Shown here: positions 44,883 to 53,460 of the stretch, piece after piece
Numbering within the stretch: the first letter of the stretch is position 1
Layout of the letters: each line of letters begins with the position of its first letter
NCBI RefSeq assembly: GCF_001428505.1
Contig: NZ_LMHU01000008.1
Coordinates: 1-64,000 of the forward strand
From: Terrabacter sp. Root181
Lineage (GTDB): Bacteria > Actinomycetota > Actinomycetes > Actinomycetales > Dermatophilaceae
Direction of reading: 5' to 3'
Length of the DNA stretch: 64,000 nucleotides
The notes under the pieces: generated by a model
What the model was told of the DNA's origin: nothing
Seen by the model: the letters and a program-made list of their open reading frames with translations, nothing else
Database searches by the model: none
Made by a program: the position numbers and the translations under genes

Positions 44883-45672
44883 CCACCTCGACCTCGAGGA
44901 CGAGCTCGTCGCCCTCGGCCGCACGCTTGTGACCGAGCCGCCCGGAGCGGATCTCGCGACGCTCGTGCTCGCCCGCCTGGACGCCGAGCCGCCACCCGTG
45001 CCGCAGCGTGAGGCCGTGGCGCCGGTCCCCGCCGCCCCACGCCCGACGCGCGTCATGACCCACCGACTCGGGTGGGCAGCGGCCGCCGTCGTCGTGCTCG
45101 TGCTCGCTCTCGTCCCGCCGGTCCGTGCCGCGGTCGTCGAGCTGCTCCGCATCGGCGGCATCGTGGTGCGGGAGGTGCCCACACCGGCCCCGACTCCCTC
45201 GACGACGTCTCGGGCGACCGGCACGAGCACCAGTGGTGCTCCGGCGACGCCCGTGACGCTGGGGCAGGCAGAGCACCTCGTCGGCGCGGACATCGGGGCG
45301 CCCACGGCGCTCGGCCCGCCGACGTCCGTCACCGTCACGCACGACGGGCGCGTCGCCGAGCTGGTGTGGGGGCCGGGCGCCGGCACGACGCGTCTCGACG
45401 TGTTCGTCGGCTCGTTGTCGTGGGGCTACCTCAAGACGGTGTGGGAGGCGGTCACGCCGACCACGGTGGCCGACCACGAGGCGGTGTGGCTCGGGTCGCC
45501 GCACCTCGTCGAGTGGGTGGACCGGGTCGGCGGCACGCACTCCGAGCCGCCGCGCCTCGCCGGGCCGACCCTCGTCTGGGTCGTCCCGTCCCCGGCCGGC
45601 GACGTGACCTACCGCCTCGAGGGTGTGGACACCCTCACCGAGGCGCTGCGCGTGGCCCGGTCCGCCGGCTGA
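44875..45672 (+). CDS. Putative transmembrane anti-sigma factor
   Basis: 265 residues: an acidic cytoplasmic part (1-62, DLEDELVALGRTL), one membrane helix (about 65-83, GWAAAAVVVLVLALVPPV), a Pro/Ser/Thr linker and an extracytoplasmic domain of about 150 residues, which includes WGPGAGTTRLDVFVGS. No zinc anti-sigma HxxxCxxC motif is present. The assignment rests on the layout and on the 8-base overlap with the sigma gene; the ectodomain may be the sensor. Confidence 0.65.
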   Translation: MPDHLDLEDELVALGRTLVTEPPGADLATLVLARLDAEPPPVPQREAVAPVPAAPRPTRVMTHRLGWAAAAVVVLVLALVPPVRAAVVELLRIGGIVVREVPTPAPTPSTTSRATGTSTSGAPATPVTLGQAEHLVGADIGAPTALGPPTSVTVTHDGRVAELVWGPGAGTTRLDVFVGSLSWGYLKTVWEAVTPTTVADHEAVWLGSPHLVEWVDRVGGTHSEPPRLAGPTLVWVVPSPAGDVTYRLEGVDTLTEALRVARSAG

Positions 45673-45673
45673 C

Positions 45674-45705
45674 CGCGAACCTCCACTTCCGCAGCGGTGT
45701 TGAGG
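45674..45705 (+). promoter_or_regulatory. Second copy of the ECF-type promoter, before the secreted-protein gene
   Basis: CGCGAACC (45674-45681), 11 bases, AGCGGTGTTGAGG (45693-45705), the same layout as at 44247-44278; a following CGTCGG is also shared. It begins 2 bases after the anti-sigma stop and ends 44 bases before the next start codon. Confidence 0.72.
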
Positions 45706-45749
45706 TGTCGTCGGCCCGTGCGCCGGCCCACTCGCCCACGGAGGAGAAC

Positions 45750-46496
45750 ATGCGCAGACTCGCCCCCCTCGCCGCCGCCGCAGCCGTCGCCGCGGCCCTG
45801 CTCGTCGCCGTCGCCCCGCAGGCCTCCGCCGGAGGCCCGACCTCGGTCCTCGCCGTCAACTACAGCGGGTCTCGCGCCGCGGCCGCCCTGACCGGAGGCA
45901 CGGCCTACGCGAACCTCGAGAAGGCCCTCGACGCGTACAACACCCCCACCGGTGACGCGATGCCCGCGGCCTCGTTCATGGACTCGCAGGTCCGGCTGAC
46001 GTGGCTGATCCACGACGTCACGCCGTGGCGCGTCGACGCCGTCCTCGTCGACGGCGACGACGTCTGGGTCGAGACGTCGATGAACCTCGCCGACGGCAAG
46101 GACCTCTTCCAGGCGCCCGCCGTGCTGCACCGACCCAAGGACGCCGCGCTGCTCCTCGCGACGCTGACCTCCCTCGGCGTCTACGGCGACGCGAAGCCGG
46201 CGAGGACGTCGACGACCCCGCCGGTCGCACGACCTGCGGCAGCTGCCCCGGTCGCGGCGCCGGTGACGCGCGGCACCGGTGACGCCGTGCCCCCGGGTGG
46301 AGTGCCGTGGTGGGCGACGACCGTCGCCGCGGTGGTCGCCCTCGGGCTGGGGATCGCCCTCGGACGGCGGCCACGAGCAGACTCCGGCGCCGGAACCGCC
46401 ACTGACACGCGGCCGCTCGGCCCGGAACGCACCGCCCCGGTCGGGTTCAGCACCGACCCCACGCCGCCAGGCGGCATACGGAATGGCTCGCCGTGA
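45750..46496 (+). CDS. Secreted, membrane-anchored protein of unknown function (ECF module)
   Basis: 248 residues, no family recognised. Signal peptide 1-27 (Ala/Val-rich, ending PQASAGG); an extracytoplasmic domain of about 110 residues with NYSGSRAAAALTGGTAY and two tryptophan-containing stretches; a Pro/Ala/Thr linker; a C-terminal helix (VPWWATTVAAVVALGLGIAL) followed by a basic, cytoplasm-type tail. The GGAGGAG ribosome binding site fixes ATG 45750. It has its own copy of the sigma gene promoter, so it is the likely target of that sigma factor. It might be an accessory part of the sensor instead. Confidence 0.75.
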   Translation: MRRLAPLAAAAAVAAALLVAVAPQASAGGPTSVLAVNYSGSRAAAALTGGTAYANLEKALDAYNTPTGDAMPAASFMDSQVRLTWLIHDVTPWRVDAVLVDGDDVWVETSMNLADGKDLFQAPAVLHRPKDAALLLATLTSLGVYGDAKPARTSTTPPVARPAAAAPVAAPVTRGTGDAVPPGGVPWWATTVAAVVALGLGIALGRRPRADSGAGTATDTRPLGPERTAPVGFSTDPTPPGGIRNGSP

Positions 46497-46527
46497 CCTT
46501 CACCCTCGCGTCGAGGGTGAAGGTCAC
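46493..46527. terminator. Bidirectional terminator containing both stop codons
   Basis: Perfect 15-base arms (46493-46507 and 46513-46527), 5-base loop. The plus-strand stop (46494-46496) lies in one arm and the minus-strand RluD stop (46526-46524) in the other. Confidence 0.75.
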
Positions 46528-47456
46528 AAGGTCGCGATGATGTCGAGTGCGCGCTGGAGGTCCTCCGGATAGGGGCTCTCGAAGCGGACGTACTCCCCCG
46601 TGCCCGGGTGCTCGAAGCCGAGTCCCACGGCGTGCAGCCACTGACGATCCAGCTTGAGGCGTGCCGCGAGCTTCGGGTCCGCCCCGTAGGTCGGGTCGCC
46701 GCAGCACGGGTGGTGCAACGCCGCGAAGTGGACGCGGATCTGGTGGGTGCGCCCGGTCTCGAGATGGATGTCGAGCAGGCTCGCGTAGCGGAACGCCTCG
46801 AGGACCTCGTAGTGCGTCACCGACGGCTTGCCGCTCTTCATCACCGCGAACTTGTAGTCGTGGCCCGGGTGGCGACCGATCGGGGCGTCGACGGTGCCGA
46901 CGACCGGGTCGGGTAGGCCCTGGACGAGGGCGTGGTACGTCTTGTCGACCGTGCGGCTGCGGAACGCCTGCTTGAGACGCGAGTAGGCGTTCTCGCTCTT
47001 CGCGACCACCATGAGACCGGACGTGCCGACGTCGAGCCGGCTGACGATCCCCTGGCGCTCCGGGGCGCCGGAGGTCGAGATGCGGTAGCCCGCCGCGGCG
47101 AGCCCGGACACGACGTCGGGCCCGCTCCAGCCGACGCTGGGGTGCGCGGCGACGCCCACCGGCTTGTCGACGACCACGATGTCGTCGTCGTCGTGGATGA
47201 TCGACATGCCCGGCACGGGCTGTGCGACGACCCTCAGGCTCGGGCCCTCCTCGGCACGCGGCAGCGACACCTCGAGCATCGAGCCGGCCGAGAGCCGCTC
47301 GGACTTCGCGACGGCCTTGCCGTCGAGCACGACGGCGCCGTCTGCCGCGAGGTCGGCGGCCTTGGTGCGGGACACCCCGAAGAGCCGCGCGACGCCCGCG
47401 TCGACGCGTTCGCCCTCGAGGCCGTCCGGCACGAGCACGGTGCGCACGTCAGGCAT
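46524..47456 (-). CDS. RluD-type pseudouridine synthase
   Basis: 310 residues: an N-terminal S4 RNA-binding domain (about 10-75, [20 protein letters not shown]), then the catalytic domain with the active aspartate in [17 protein letters not shown] and [15 protein letters not shown]. The usual VHRLD reads VSRLD here; the aspartate itself is kept. The position behind lspA is standard in actinobacteria. It probably modifies 23S rRNA, but the site is not provable from sequence. The start overlaps the end of lspA by 8 bases. Confidence 0.93.
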   Translation of the reverse strand: MPDVRTVLVPDGLEGERVDAGVARLFGVSRTKAADLAADGAVVLDGKAVAKSERLSAGSMLEVSLPRAEEGPSLRVVAQPVPGMSIIHDDDDIVVVDKPVGVAAHPSVGWSGPDVVSGLAAAGYRISTSGAPERQGIVSRLDVGTSGLMVVAKSENAYSRLKQAFRSRTVDKTYHALVQGLPDPVVGTVDAPIGRHPGHDYKFAVMKSGKPSVTHYEVLEAFRYASLLDIHLETGRTHQIRVHFAALHHPCCGDPTYGADPKLAARLKLDRQWLHAVGLGFEHPGTGEYVRFESPYPEDLQRALDIIATL

Positions 47457-48204
47457 GGTCGTCCCCCTGACGCCGCACGGCGTGTTTCTCGCGCGTCTCG
47501 GTCGGGTCGGGCGTCTCGGTCGACACGGCCGACCCGCCGGGCTGCTGCGTCATGTCGGTCTCGCCGTTCGCTGGGCTATCGGACGTGGTCTCTCCGTCGC
47601 CGGCGCTGGGCTCGGACGCGACGGTGCGGGTGGCGGGACGGCCGTGGTCACGGCGACCGTCGACGCCGATCCCGAGCAGCGCCAGGATGACGACGAGCGC
47701 CGCGGCCGAGACGATCCAGATGTCGGCGACGTTGCCGATGAACCAGCGGTTGTAGTCGATGAAGTCCACGACGTGCCCCTGGCCGCCGCCGGGCGGGCGG
47801 ACGAACCGGTCCGTGAGGTTGCCGATCGCGGCGCCGAGCAGCAGCCCGAGCGCGATCGCCCAGGCCCATGACCCGAGCTGGCGGGCGACGACGATGATCG
47901 CGATCAGCACGGCGAGGGCGATGCCCGTCATGACCCACGTGTTGCCCGCGCCGAGCGACAGGGCCGCACCGGGGTTGCCGATGAGCTTGAAACGGATGAA
48001 CTCTCCGACGAAGGGACGCGACTCCCCGTCGGCGAGCACGTCGAGCGCGACCACCTTCGTCAGCTGGTCACTGACGTAGGCGAGGACGGCGACGGCCCCG
48101 AGGACGACGAACATCCGGGTGCGCCGGTCAGTTGTCGGTCGGGTCTCGTCGGCAGGCGTCGAACTCACGGTCTCGGTCGATGTGGTCGATGTAGTGGTGG
48201 ACAC
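47449..48204 (-). CDS. lspA: Lipoprotein signal peptidase
   Basis: Membrane aspartyl protease that removes signal peptides from prolipoproteins. There are four helices; the motif NPGAALSL and the two catalytic aspartates in [10 protein letters not shown] and [10 protein letters not shown]...GNVADIWI are present. A Thr/Ser-rich N-terminus of about 30 residues and a long acidic C-terminal tail flank the core. The start is uncertain: GTG 48204 (251 residues) avoids overlap, while ATG 48276 would overlap the preceding gene by 28 bases; a hairpin (48209-48233 region) lies just before the GTG and no ribosome binding site is clear for either. Confidence 0.92.
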   Translation of the reverse strand: MSTTTSTTSTETVSSTPADETRPTTDRRTRMFVVLGAVAVLAYVSDQLTKVVALDVLADGESRPFVGEFIRFKLIGNPGAALSLGAGNTWVMTGIALAVLIAIIVVARQLGSWAWAIALGLLLGAAIGNLTDRFVRPPGGGQGHVVDFIDYNRWFIGNVADIWIVSAAALVVILALLGIGVDGRRDHGRPATRTVASEPSAGDGETTSDSPANGETDMTQQPGGSAVSTETPDPTETREKHAVRRQGDDHA

Positions 48205-48248
48205 GCCGTCGACCCCCGCGCGGGGGGTCGACGTGGCGTGCGTGGGCG

Positions 48249-49406
48249 TCAGTGGCGGTCTTGCTTCTCCTGGCATGTCATGCACAGGGTCGCACGAGGA
48301 CGGGCCTGAAGTCGAAGCTTGCCGATCGGGTTGCCGCAGTTCTCGCAGATGCCGTACGTGCCGGCCTCGAGCTGCTCGAGCGCGTGCTCCGCCTGACGCA
48401 GGCTCGCGCGGGCGTTGGCCGCGACGGAGATCTCGTGCTCGCGCTCTGCCGTCTTGGCCCCGGCGTCCGCCTGGTCGTCGCCGGACCCGTCGCCCGAAGC
48501 GCGGAGCAGGTCGTCGAGCTCGTCCTCGGCGAGCTTGAGCTCGACGCGGTGCTGGTCGATCTCCTCGAGCAGGACGCCGCGCACCTCGCCGATCTCGTCC
48601 TCGCTCCACGGGCTCTCGTCGTCCTTGACCCGGAGGCGCTCGGCGATCTTGCGCGCGTTGGTCCGGGTCGTGGTGCTGCTCGCGGCCTTCTTGGTCGCCG
48701 CGCGGGGTCCTGCCGTGGAGCTCGTCGTCACTGGTGCCTTCTTGGTTCGGGTAGCCGGTGCCTTGGCGGCGGGCTTCGCGCTCGCGGCACCTGCTCGGGT
48801 GGACGTCGTGGGGGTCGGCTTCTTCGCCGCCGTCGACCGGGTCGTGCCGCGAGCCGCCGGAGCGGCCTTCTTCGCGGGGGTCGCCTTGGTCGCCGTCTTC
48901 GTGGCCGTCGCGGCCTTGGCTGCGGTCGCGGTCTTCTTGACGGGGGTCGCCTTGGTCGCCGTCCTCGTGGCCGGCGCGGCCTTGGTCGCGGCCTTCTTCG
49001 CGGGAGCCGTCTTCGTCACTGCCCTCTTGGCGGGCGCGGCCTTGCTCGTGGCCTTGCTCGTGGCTTTGGTCGCGGACTTGGTGGCGGCCTTCTTGACGGG
49101 GGTCGCCTTCGTCGCCGTCCTCGCGGGCGGCGCGGCCTTGGTCGTGGCCTTCTTCGCGGCGGCGGCCTTCGTCACCGTCTTCTTGACCGGGGCGGCCTTG
49201 GTCGCGGACCTGGTCGCCGTCCTCGTGGCCGGCGCAGCCTTCGTCGCCGTCGTCTTGACCGCGGCCTTCGTCGCGGCCTTCCTCACCGGCGCGGCCTTCG
49301 TGACAGTCTTCCTCGCAGGCGCCGCCTTCGTGGCTGCGCCCGTCGTCCTGCTCGCGGTGGACCGCTTGGCCGCGGCTGTCGCCGCCGCCGTCTTCTTCGC
49401 CGCCAT
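48249..49406 (-). CDS. TraR/DksA-type zinc-finger protein with a long histone H1-like tail
   Basis: 385 residues. About 250 N-terminal residues are a Lys/Ala/Thr repeat of the TKAAP, KKAATK type with some Arg, resembling histone H1 tails and likely to bind DNA or RNA. The C-terminal 120 residues are a DksA/TraR module: a coiled-coil hairpin (about 270-340, acidic) and a C4 zinc ribbon in CENCGNPIG ... LCMTCQ. The DksA coiled-coil tip reaches into the RNA polymerase secondary channel in model proteins; whether this one does is unknown. ATG 49406 with GGAGGG upstream. It has its own promoter. Confidence 0.88.
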   Translation of the reverse strand: MAAKKTAAATAAAKRSTASRTTGAATKAAPARKTVTKAAPVRKAATKAAVKTTATKAAPATRTATRSATKAAPVKKTVTKAAAAKKATTKAAPPARTATKATPVKKAATKSATKATSKATSKAAPAKRAVTKTAPAKKAATKAAPATRTATKATPVKKTATAAKAATATKTATKATPAKKAAPAARGTTRSTAAKKPTPTTSTRAGAASAKPAAKAPATRTKKAPVTTSSTAGPRAATKKAASSTTTRTNARKIAERLRVKDDESPWSEDEIGEVRGVLLEEIDQHRVELKLAEDELDDLLRASGDGSGDDQADAGAKTAEREHEISVAANARASLRQAEHALEQLEAGTYGICENCGNPIGKLRLQARPRATLCMTCQEKQDRH

Positions 49407-49451
49407 CAGACCCTCCGTCGGTCACGCCGTCGACGCTGACAAGTGGGGCTG

Positions 49452-49480
49452 ACAATAAGCCCCGCACGGGTCGCGCACAA
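49452..49480 (-). promoter_or_regulatory. Promoter of the DksA-like gene
   Basis: TTGTGC (49480-49475) and TATTGT (49457-49452) with exactly 17 bases between them; transcription would start near 49445, about 40 bases before the ATG. One of the best sigma70-type matches in the window. Confidence 0.6.
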
Positions 49481-49497
49481 ACGCGAAACGCTTATGC

Positions 49498-49514
49498 GGG
49501 CGAAGTGTTCGCCC
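49498..49514. repeat. Small perfect inverted repeat between divIVA and the DksA-like gene
   Basis: 7-base arms around a 3-base loop, 18 bases upstream of the promoter -35 and 13 bases beyond the divIVA terminator. It could be an operator or part of the terminator region. Confidence 0.4.
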
Positions 49515-49527
49515 CTCGGATACACCA

Positions 49528-49558
49528 CAGGCCGTCCGGGATGTTCCCGGACGGCCTG
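49528..49558 (-). terminator. Terminator of divIVA
   Basis: 14-base perfect arms (49528-49541 and 49545-49558), 3-base loop, 25 bases past the divIVA stop; no T-run. Confidence 0.7.
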
Positions 49559-49582
49559 CCGTGCGTCTGTTCGAGGTGGGAC

Positions 49583-50794
49583 TCAGCCCTGGTTGCCGTC
49601 GCCGGCGCCGGCGTGGGCCGGCTCCTGGACGCTCGAGTCGAGGTCGTGGAGCTGACCCTCGATGTAGGACTTGAGGTTGGTGCGGTAGTTCTTCTCGAAG
49701 CCGCGCAGCTCGGCGATCTTGCGGTCGAGCAGGCCCTTCTGCTTGTCGAGCTCCTCGAGGAGAGCAGCCTTCTTCTGCTGGGCCTCCGCGACCATCCCGG
49801 TGGCACGCTCGCGCGCCTCGGTGAGCATCTCGTCGCGCTTGGACGTGGCCTCGGCGATCATCTGGTCGCGCTGCGAGGTGGCCTCGGCGATCATCTGGTC
49901 ACGCTGGGCCGTGGCTGCGGCTGAGATCTGCTCGGCCTGCTGGGTGGCCTGGTCGTGGCGGCTCTGGCCGGTGTTGATGAGGTCGTCGTGGCGGGCCTGG
50001 GCCGCAGCGAGCAGCTCGCGGTGGCGGTTCTCGGCCTCCGAGATGAGCTCGTTGCGGCGGGTCTCGCCGGCGGCCACGTGCTCGTCGTGCAGGCGCTGCG
50101 CGAGTGCGATGACGCCTGCGGCGTCGACGTTGCCGGCGGCGGCCGGAGCGGCTGCTGCAGCCGCGGCGGGCGCCGGGGCCTTGGCGGCCTCCTCGCGCAG
50201 GCGTGCCGCGTTGGCCGCCGCGGCCTCGGCATCGGACTGCGCCTTGGCGGCACGCTCATCGGCGGCGCGGGCGTTCTCCTGCGCCTTGGCGAGCTTGCCC
50301 TCGGCGTCGGCGACCTGCGAGTTGAGGCCGTTGAGCTTGGCCTGGGCGTCGTTGAGGGCCTGGGAGTCGACGGCCGACTTGGCGGCCGCCTCGGCTCGCT
50401 CGGCCTCGGCCTTGGCGCGGTCGATGCGCTCCTTGGCGGCCCGTTCGGCGTTGTCGGCGTCGGCCTTGGCCTTGGCCGCACGGTCGGTGGCGGCCTTGAA
50501 GGCGCGCTCCGCGTCCTGGATCTTCGCGGTGAGGCCGCCGAGCTTGGCGTCGTCACCGGGGCGTCCGACGGCCGGCATGGCCGCCGTCGCGCCGTCGGCG
50601 CGGACGGCCGACTGGTTCTTGCTCGCGCGGCAGTCGTTGAGCTGCTTCAGATAGTCGTCACGCTGCTCGATGAGCGAACGCATCTCCGCCACGATCTCGT
50701 CCAGGAAGTCGTCAACGTCCCGCTCCTCGTAGCCACGACGGAACTGCGTGGTCTGGAAGTGCTTGTTGAGCACCTGTTCAGGCGTAAGCGCCAT
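49583..50794 (-). CDS. divIVA: DivIVA/Wag31 polar growth protein
   Basis: Curvature-sensing coiled-coil protein that organises polar or septal wall growth. The N-terminal DivIVA motif FRRGYEERDVDDFLDEIVAEM (about residues 18-38) is followed by a very long Ala/Lys/Glu-rich coiled coil, interrupted by an Ala/Pro linker near 205-220. A second coiled part carries near-repeats of AEATSQRDQMI. It is 403 residues, longer than mycobacterial Wag31 (about 260). GAGGTGA lies just before ATG 50794. It is the last gene of the division cluster. Confidence 0.95.
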   Translation of the reverse strand: MALTPEQVLNKHFQTTQFRRGYEERDVDDFLDEIVAEMRSLIEQRDDYLKQLNDCRASKNQSAVRADGATAAMPAVGRPGDDAKLGGLTAKIQDAERAFKAATDRAAKAKADADNAERAAKERIDRAKAEAERAEAAAKSAVDSQALNDAQAKLNGLNSQVADAEGKLAKAQENARAADERAAKAQSDAEAAAANAARLREEAAKAPAPAAAAAAAPAAAGNVDAAGVIALAQRLHDEHVAAGETRRNELISEAENRHRELLAAAQARHDDLINTGQSRHDQATQQAEQISAAATAQRDQMIAEATSQRDQMIAEATSKRDEMLTEARERATGMVAEAQQKKAALLEELDKQKGLLDRKIAELRGFEKNYRTNLKSYIEGQLHDLDSSVQEPAHAGAGDGNQG

Positions 50795-50846
50795 GTGTCA
50801 CCTCGATACAGACGTAATGGTTCGGGTCAACGGTATCTAACGTTCC

Positions 50847-50858
50847 GGTCACGAACCA
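50847..50858 (-). promoter_or_regulatory. Shared 12-base box upstream of divIVA
   Basis: TGGTTCGTGACC on the minus strand, 52 bases before the divIVA ATG; the identical 12-mer lies upstream of ftsZ at 54877-54888. It may be a binding site common to both division genes. Confidence 0.45.
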
Positions 50859-50927
50859 AAGCCATGCTCACCGATCGGCGTGTGGAGACCCCTGACCCGC
50901 GCTGCGGGACGGGTGAAGGCCGGTCGG

Positions 50928-51212
50928 TCAGAAGAAGCTCGGCACGTTGAGAGCGAGAGAGGTCAGCAACATCAGGACGAGGAAGCTGAGGTCGAGTCGG
51001 ACGCCACCGAGGCTCGGTGACGGGATGACCTTGCGCAGGGCGCGCAGGGGCGGGTCGGTCACGGTGTAGACGGCCTCGGCCAGGACCAGGACGACCCCGG
51101 TGGGTCGCCAGGACCGGGCCAGCACCTGCACCCAGTCGATGACGAAGCGGCCGATGAGGGCGATGAAGAAGGTGAAGACCACCACCCCGTAGATCGTCCA
51201 GAACGCGTCCAT
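50928..51212 (-). CDS. YggT-family membrane protein
   Basis: 94 residues with two hydrophobic helices (residues 5-27 and 70-90) separated by a conserved segment with the family signature TDPPLRALRKVIPSPSLGGVRLDLSFLV. YggT proteins occur beside sepF and divIVA across Gram-positive bacteria; the role is unclear. ATG 51212. Confidence 0.9.
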   Translation of the reverse strand: MDAFWTIYGVVVFTFFIALIGRFVIDWVQVLARSWRPTGVVLVLAEAVYTVTDPPLRALRKVIPSPSLGGVRLDLSFLVLMLLTSLALNVPSFF

Positions 51213-51311
51213 GTCGGTCAGTGTCCCTGATGTCGGGGCAGGAGTGTGAACCGGGGCCCAGGTCGTTGCGCCTGCGACCGCGGTTTGCGCTCATGGCCGA
51301 GGGTCGGTGGC

Positions 51312-51794
51312 TCAGCTCTGGTTGAAGAATCCGCGCGTGGCGGCCGCCGGGGCCTCGGGCTCGTCGGCGGAGATCTCGACATGGGCGGGCGAGAGCAGGA
51401 ACACCTTGGAGGTGACCCGCTCGATGGTGCCGTGCAGACCGAAGACGAGCCCGGCGGCGAAGTCGACGAGGCGCTTGGCGTCGGCGTCGTCCATGTCGCT
51501 GAGGTTCATGATGACGGGGACCTGGTCGCGGAACCACTCGCCGATGTTCTTGGCCTCGTTGTAGGTGCGCGGGTGGATCGTCGTGATCCGGTTGAGCGAC
51601 CCGACCTCGACGTCGCGCACGACGGCGGCCACCGGTCGCTTCGTGGGCAGCTGCGTCACGGCAGCGGTGTGCTCGGTCTCGTCGTCGTAGCGGTCGGACT
51701 CGTCGTAGGCGTCGTAGTCGTCGTAACGGTCGTGACGCTGGTCCTCCTCGCTCAGTCCGAGGTACACCATCGTCTTGCGCAGTGCCCCTGCCAT
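51312..51794 (-). CDS. sepF: Cell division protein SepF
   Basis: Membrane anchor of the FtsZ ring, essential where FtsA is absent, as here. An N-terminal amphipathic helix ([15 protein letters not shown]) is followed by an acidic Asp/Tyr-rich linker and the SepF core (about 75-150, [34 protein letters not shown] type, including [11 protein letters not shown]). The length is 160 residues. ATG 51794 with GGGAG upstream. Confidence 0.96.
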   Translation of the reverse strand: MAGALRKTMVYLGLSEEDQRHDRYDDYDAYDESDRYDDETEHTAAVTQLPTKRPVAAVVRDVEVGSLNRITTIHPRTYNEAKNIGEWFRDQVPVIMNLSDMDDADAKRLVDFAAGLVFGLHGTIERVTSKVFLLSPAHVEISADEPEAPAAATRGFFNQS

Positions 51795-51834
51795 GGCCAA
51801 CTCCCAAAACGTCGGATTGTGATCGTTGACGACG

Positions 51835-52575
51835 TTACAGAAGTGACGGGCGTGAACCGAGGATTGCCGTGCCGACACGCAGGTGTGTCGCACCGTGCCG
51901 CAGGCCGGCCTCGAGGTCACCGCTCATGCCCGCGGAGACCCAGTCGGCCCGCGGGTGCCGAGCACGTATGCCGTCCGCGACGTCCCGAAGACGCGCGAAC
52001 GACACATCCGGGTCGGCACCCAGGGGGGCCACGGCCATGACGCCGCGCAGGTCCAGGAGCTGTTGTGCCGCAACGGCATCCGCGAGGGCGTCGACGTCGC
52101 CGGGCAGGACCCCGCCACGCGACGTGTCGCCGTCGAGGCTCACCTGGAGGAGCACCTGGACGGTCCGGTCGGAGGTGTGCGCGCCCTTCGCGAGAGCTCC
52201 CACGAGCTTCGTGCGGTCGACCGACTGGATGACGTCGGCGTAGCCCGCGACGTGCGCCGCCTTGTTGCTCTGGAGCCGGCCGATGAAGTGGAGGGTCAGC
52301 GCCGGGGCGCCGCCCTCCGAGAGGACGTGTCGGACCTCACGGAACTTCTCTGCGGCCTCCTGGTCGCGGTTCTCGCCGAAGTGTCCGACGCCGAGGTCGT
52401 GAAGCAGCAGGACGTCGGACGCCGGGAAGAACTTCGTGACGACGACGAGGGTGATGTCGTCGGGATCGCGGCCGGCTTCGGCGCATCCGCGCTCGATGCG
52501 CTCGCGCACGGTCGCGAGACCTTCGCCCAGCTGTTCACGGCGGGCCCGGTCGTCGCCCGACGGCATACGGCTCAT
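51835..52575 (-). CDS. yggS: YggS-type PLP homeostasis protein
   Basis: Binds pyridoxal 5'-phosphate without a known catalytic reaction and keeps the PLP pool in balance. The lysine is in [33 protein letters not shown] and [13 protein letters not shown] are family hallmarks. The length is 246 residues. Its start overlaps the pgeF stop (ATGA). Confidence 0.94.
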   Translation of the reverse strand: MSRMPSGDDRARREQLGEGLATVRERIERGCAEAGRDPDDITLVVVTKFFPASDVLLLHDLGVGHFGENRDQEAAEKFREVRHVLSEGGAPALTLHFIGRLQSNKAAHVAGYADVIQSVDRTKLVGALAKGAHTSDRTVQVLLQVSLDGDTSRGGVLPGDVDALADAVAAQQLLDLRGVMAVAPLGADPDVSFARLRDVADGIRARHPRADWVSAGMSGDLEAGLRHGATHLRVGTAILGSRPSLL

Positions 52576-53318
52576 GCGACTGCCGGCCGCAGCGCGACGA
52601 CACCCGCAAAGCGGCCGGTGCGGCCGTCCCGACGGTAGGAGTAGAGGTCACCGCTCTCCCGGGTGCACCCCGGAACCCATTGCACGGCAACGTCGGCCGC
52701 TGCGAGCTGCTCGACGACCCCGGCTGCCACGTCGATGGCGGCGGTACCGGTCCACGACCGCGCCGCAGCTGCCGGGGAGACCGCGGCAGCGCTGTGTGCC
52801 ATCTCCGCCGGGACCTCGTAGCACCGGCCGCAGACGGACGGCCCGACGGTGGCCGAGACCGCCGAGGCGCCAAGGTCTCGCATCGCTGCGACGGCCCGTC
52901 CGACGATGCCGGCGAGCATCCCCGGTCGACCCGCGTGGACCGCCCCGACGACCCCTGCGGCAGCGTCGTGCAGCAGCACGGGAACGCAGTCGGCGACGAG
53001 CACCGCGAGCGCGAGATCCGTTGCGCGGGTGACGATCCCGTCGACGGCCGGCGGCTCGGCGCCCCAGGGTCCGTCGACCTGCGCGACGTCGGAGCCGTGC
53101 ACCTGGTTCATGAGCACGAGACGCTCGCGAGGGAGGTTGATCTCGTGCGCGAGCGCCGTGCGGTTGCCCTCGACGTCGGCGGCGTCGTCGCCGACGTGAC
53201 CGCCGAGGTTGAGGCCGGCATACGGCCCGCTCCCCCGGCCCGCCGACCGGCCCGTGAAGCCGAGGTCGACGGCGCACGAGTCGCCGTCGCTCGCGATGGT
53301 GGTGCGCCAGTAGAACAC
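52572..53318 (-). CDS. pgeF: Peptidoglycan editing factor PgeF (laccase-domain, YfiH family)
   Basis: Cu/Zn-type purine nucleoside phosphorylase-like or peptidoglycan-precursor editing enzyme. The metal and active-site residues are in NQVHGSDV, LVADCVPVLL, VVGAVHAGRPGM and GPSVCGRCYEVP. GTG 53318 gives 248 residues; TAGGTT ends 7 bases before it with no ribosome binding site, suggesting a leaderless mRNA independent of ftsZ. The usual His-Ala-Gly-Trp motif reads HAGRPG here. Confidence 0.93.
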   Translation of the reverse strand: MFYWRTTIASDGDSCAVDLGFTGRSAGRGSGPYAGLNLGGHVGDDAADVEGNRTALAHEINLPRERLVLMNQVHGSDVAQVDGPWGAEPPAVDGIVTRATDLALAVLVADCVPVLLHDAAAGVVGAVHAGRPGMLAGIVGRAVAAMRDLGASAVSATVGPSVCGRCYEVPAEMAHSAAAVSPAAAARSWTGTAAIDVAAGVVEQLAAADVAVQWVPGCTRESGDLYSYRRDGRTGRFAGVVALRPAVA

Positions 53319-53331
53319 GATGACAAACCTA
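53319..53331 (-). promoter_or_regulatory. Leaderless-type -10 of pgeF-yggS
   Basis: TAGGTT (53331-53326), 7 bases, then the GTG start. Confidence 0.5.
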
Positions 53332-53387
53332 TCCCGCCGGTCCCGGGGAGTCGGGGGCACCCGTTCCGGCAAGAGCGGGTCAGCACG

Positions 53388-53428
53388 CCGACGGGCGGGA
53401 GACGCTGAACGCATCTCCCGCCCGTCGG
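53388..53428 (-). terminator. Terminator of ftsZ
   Basis: Perfect 15-base arms (53388-53402 and 53414-53428), 11-base loop, 33 bases past the ftsZ stop. Confidence 0.72.
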
Positions 53429-53460
53429 TACGGATCTCGGCTCGGAGCCGGCCCTCGGTC

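Noticed and set aside
49030-49400. CRISPR-like or minisatellite repeat in the DksA-like gene
   Set aside because: The periodicity is codon-level repetition of the Lys/Ala/Thr tail, with irregular units and no spacers.
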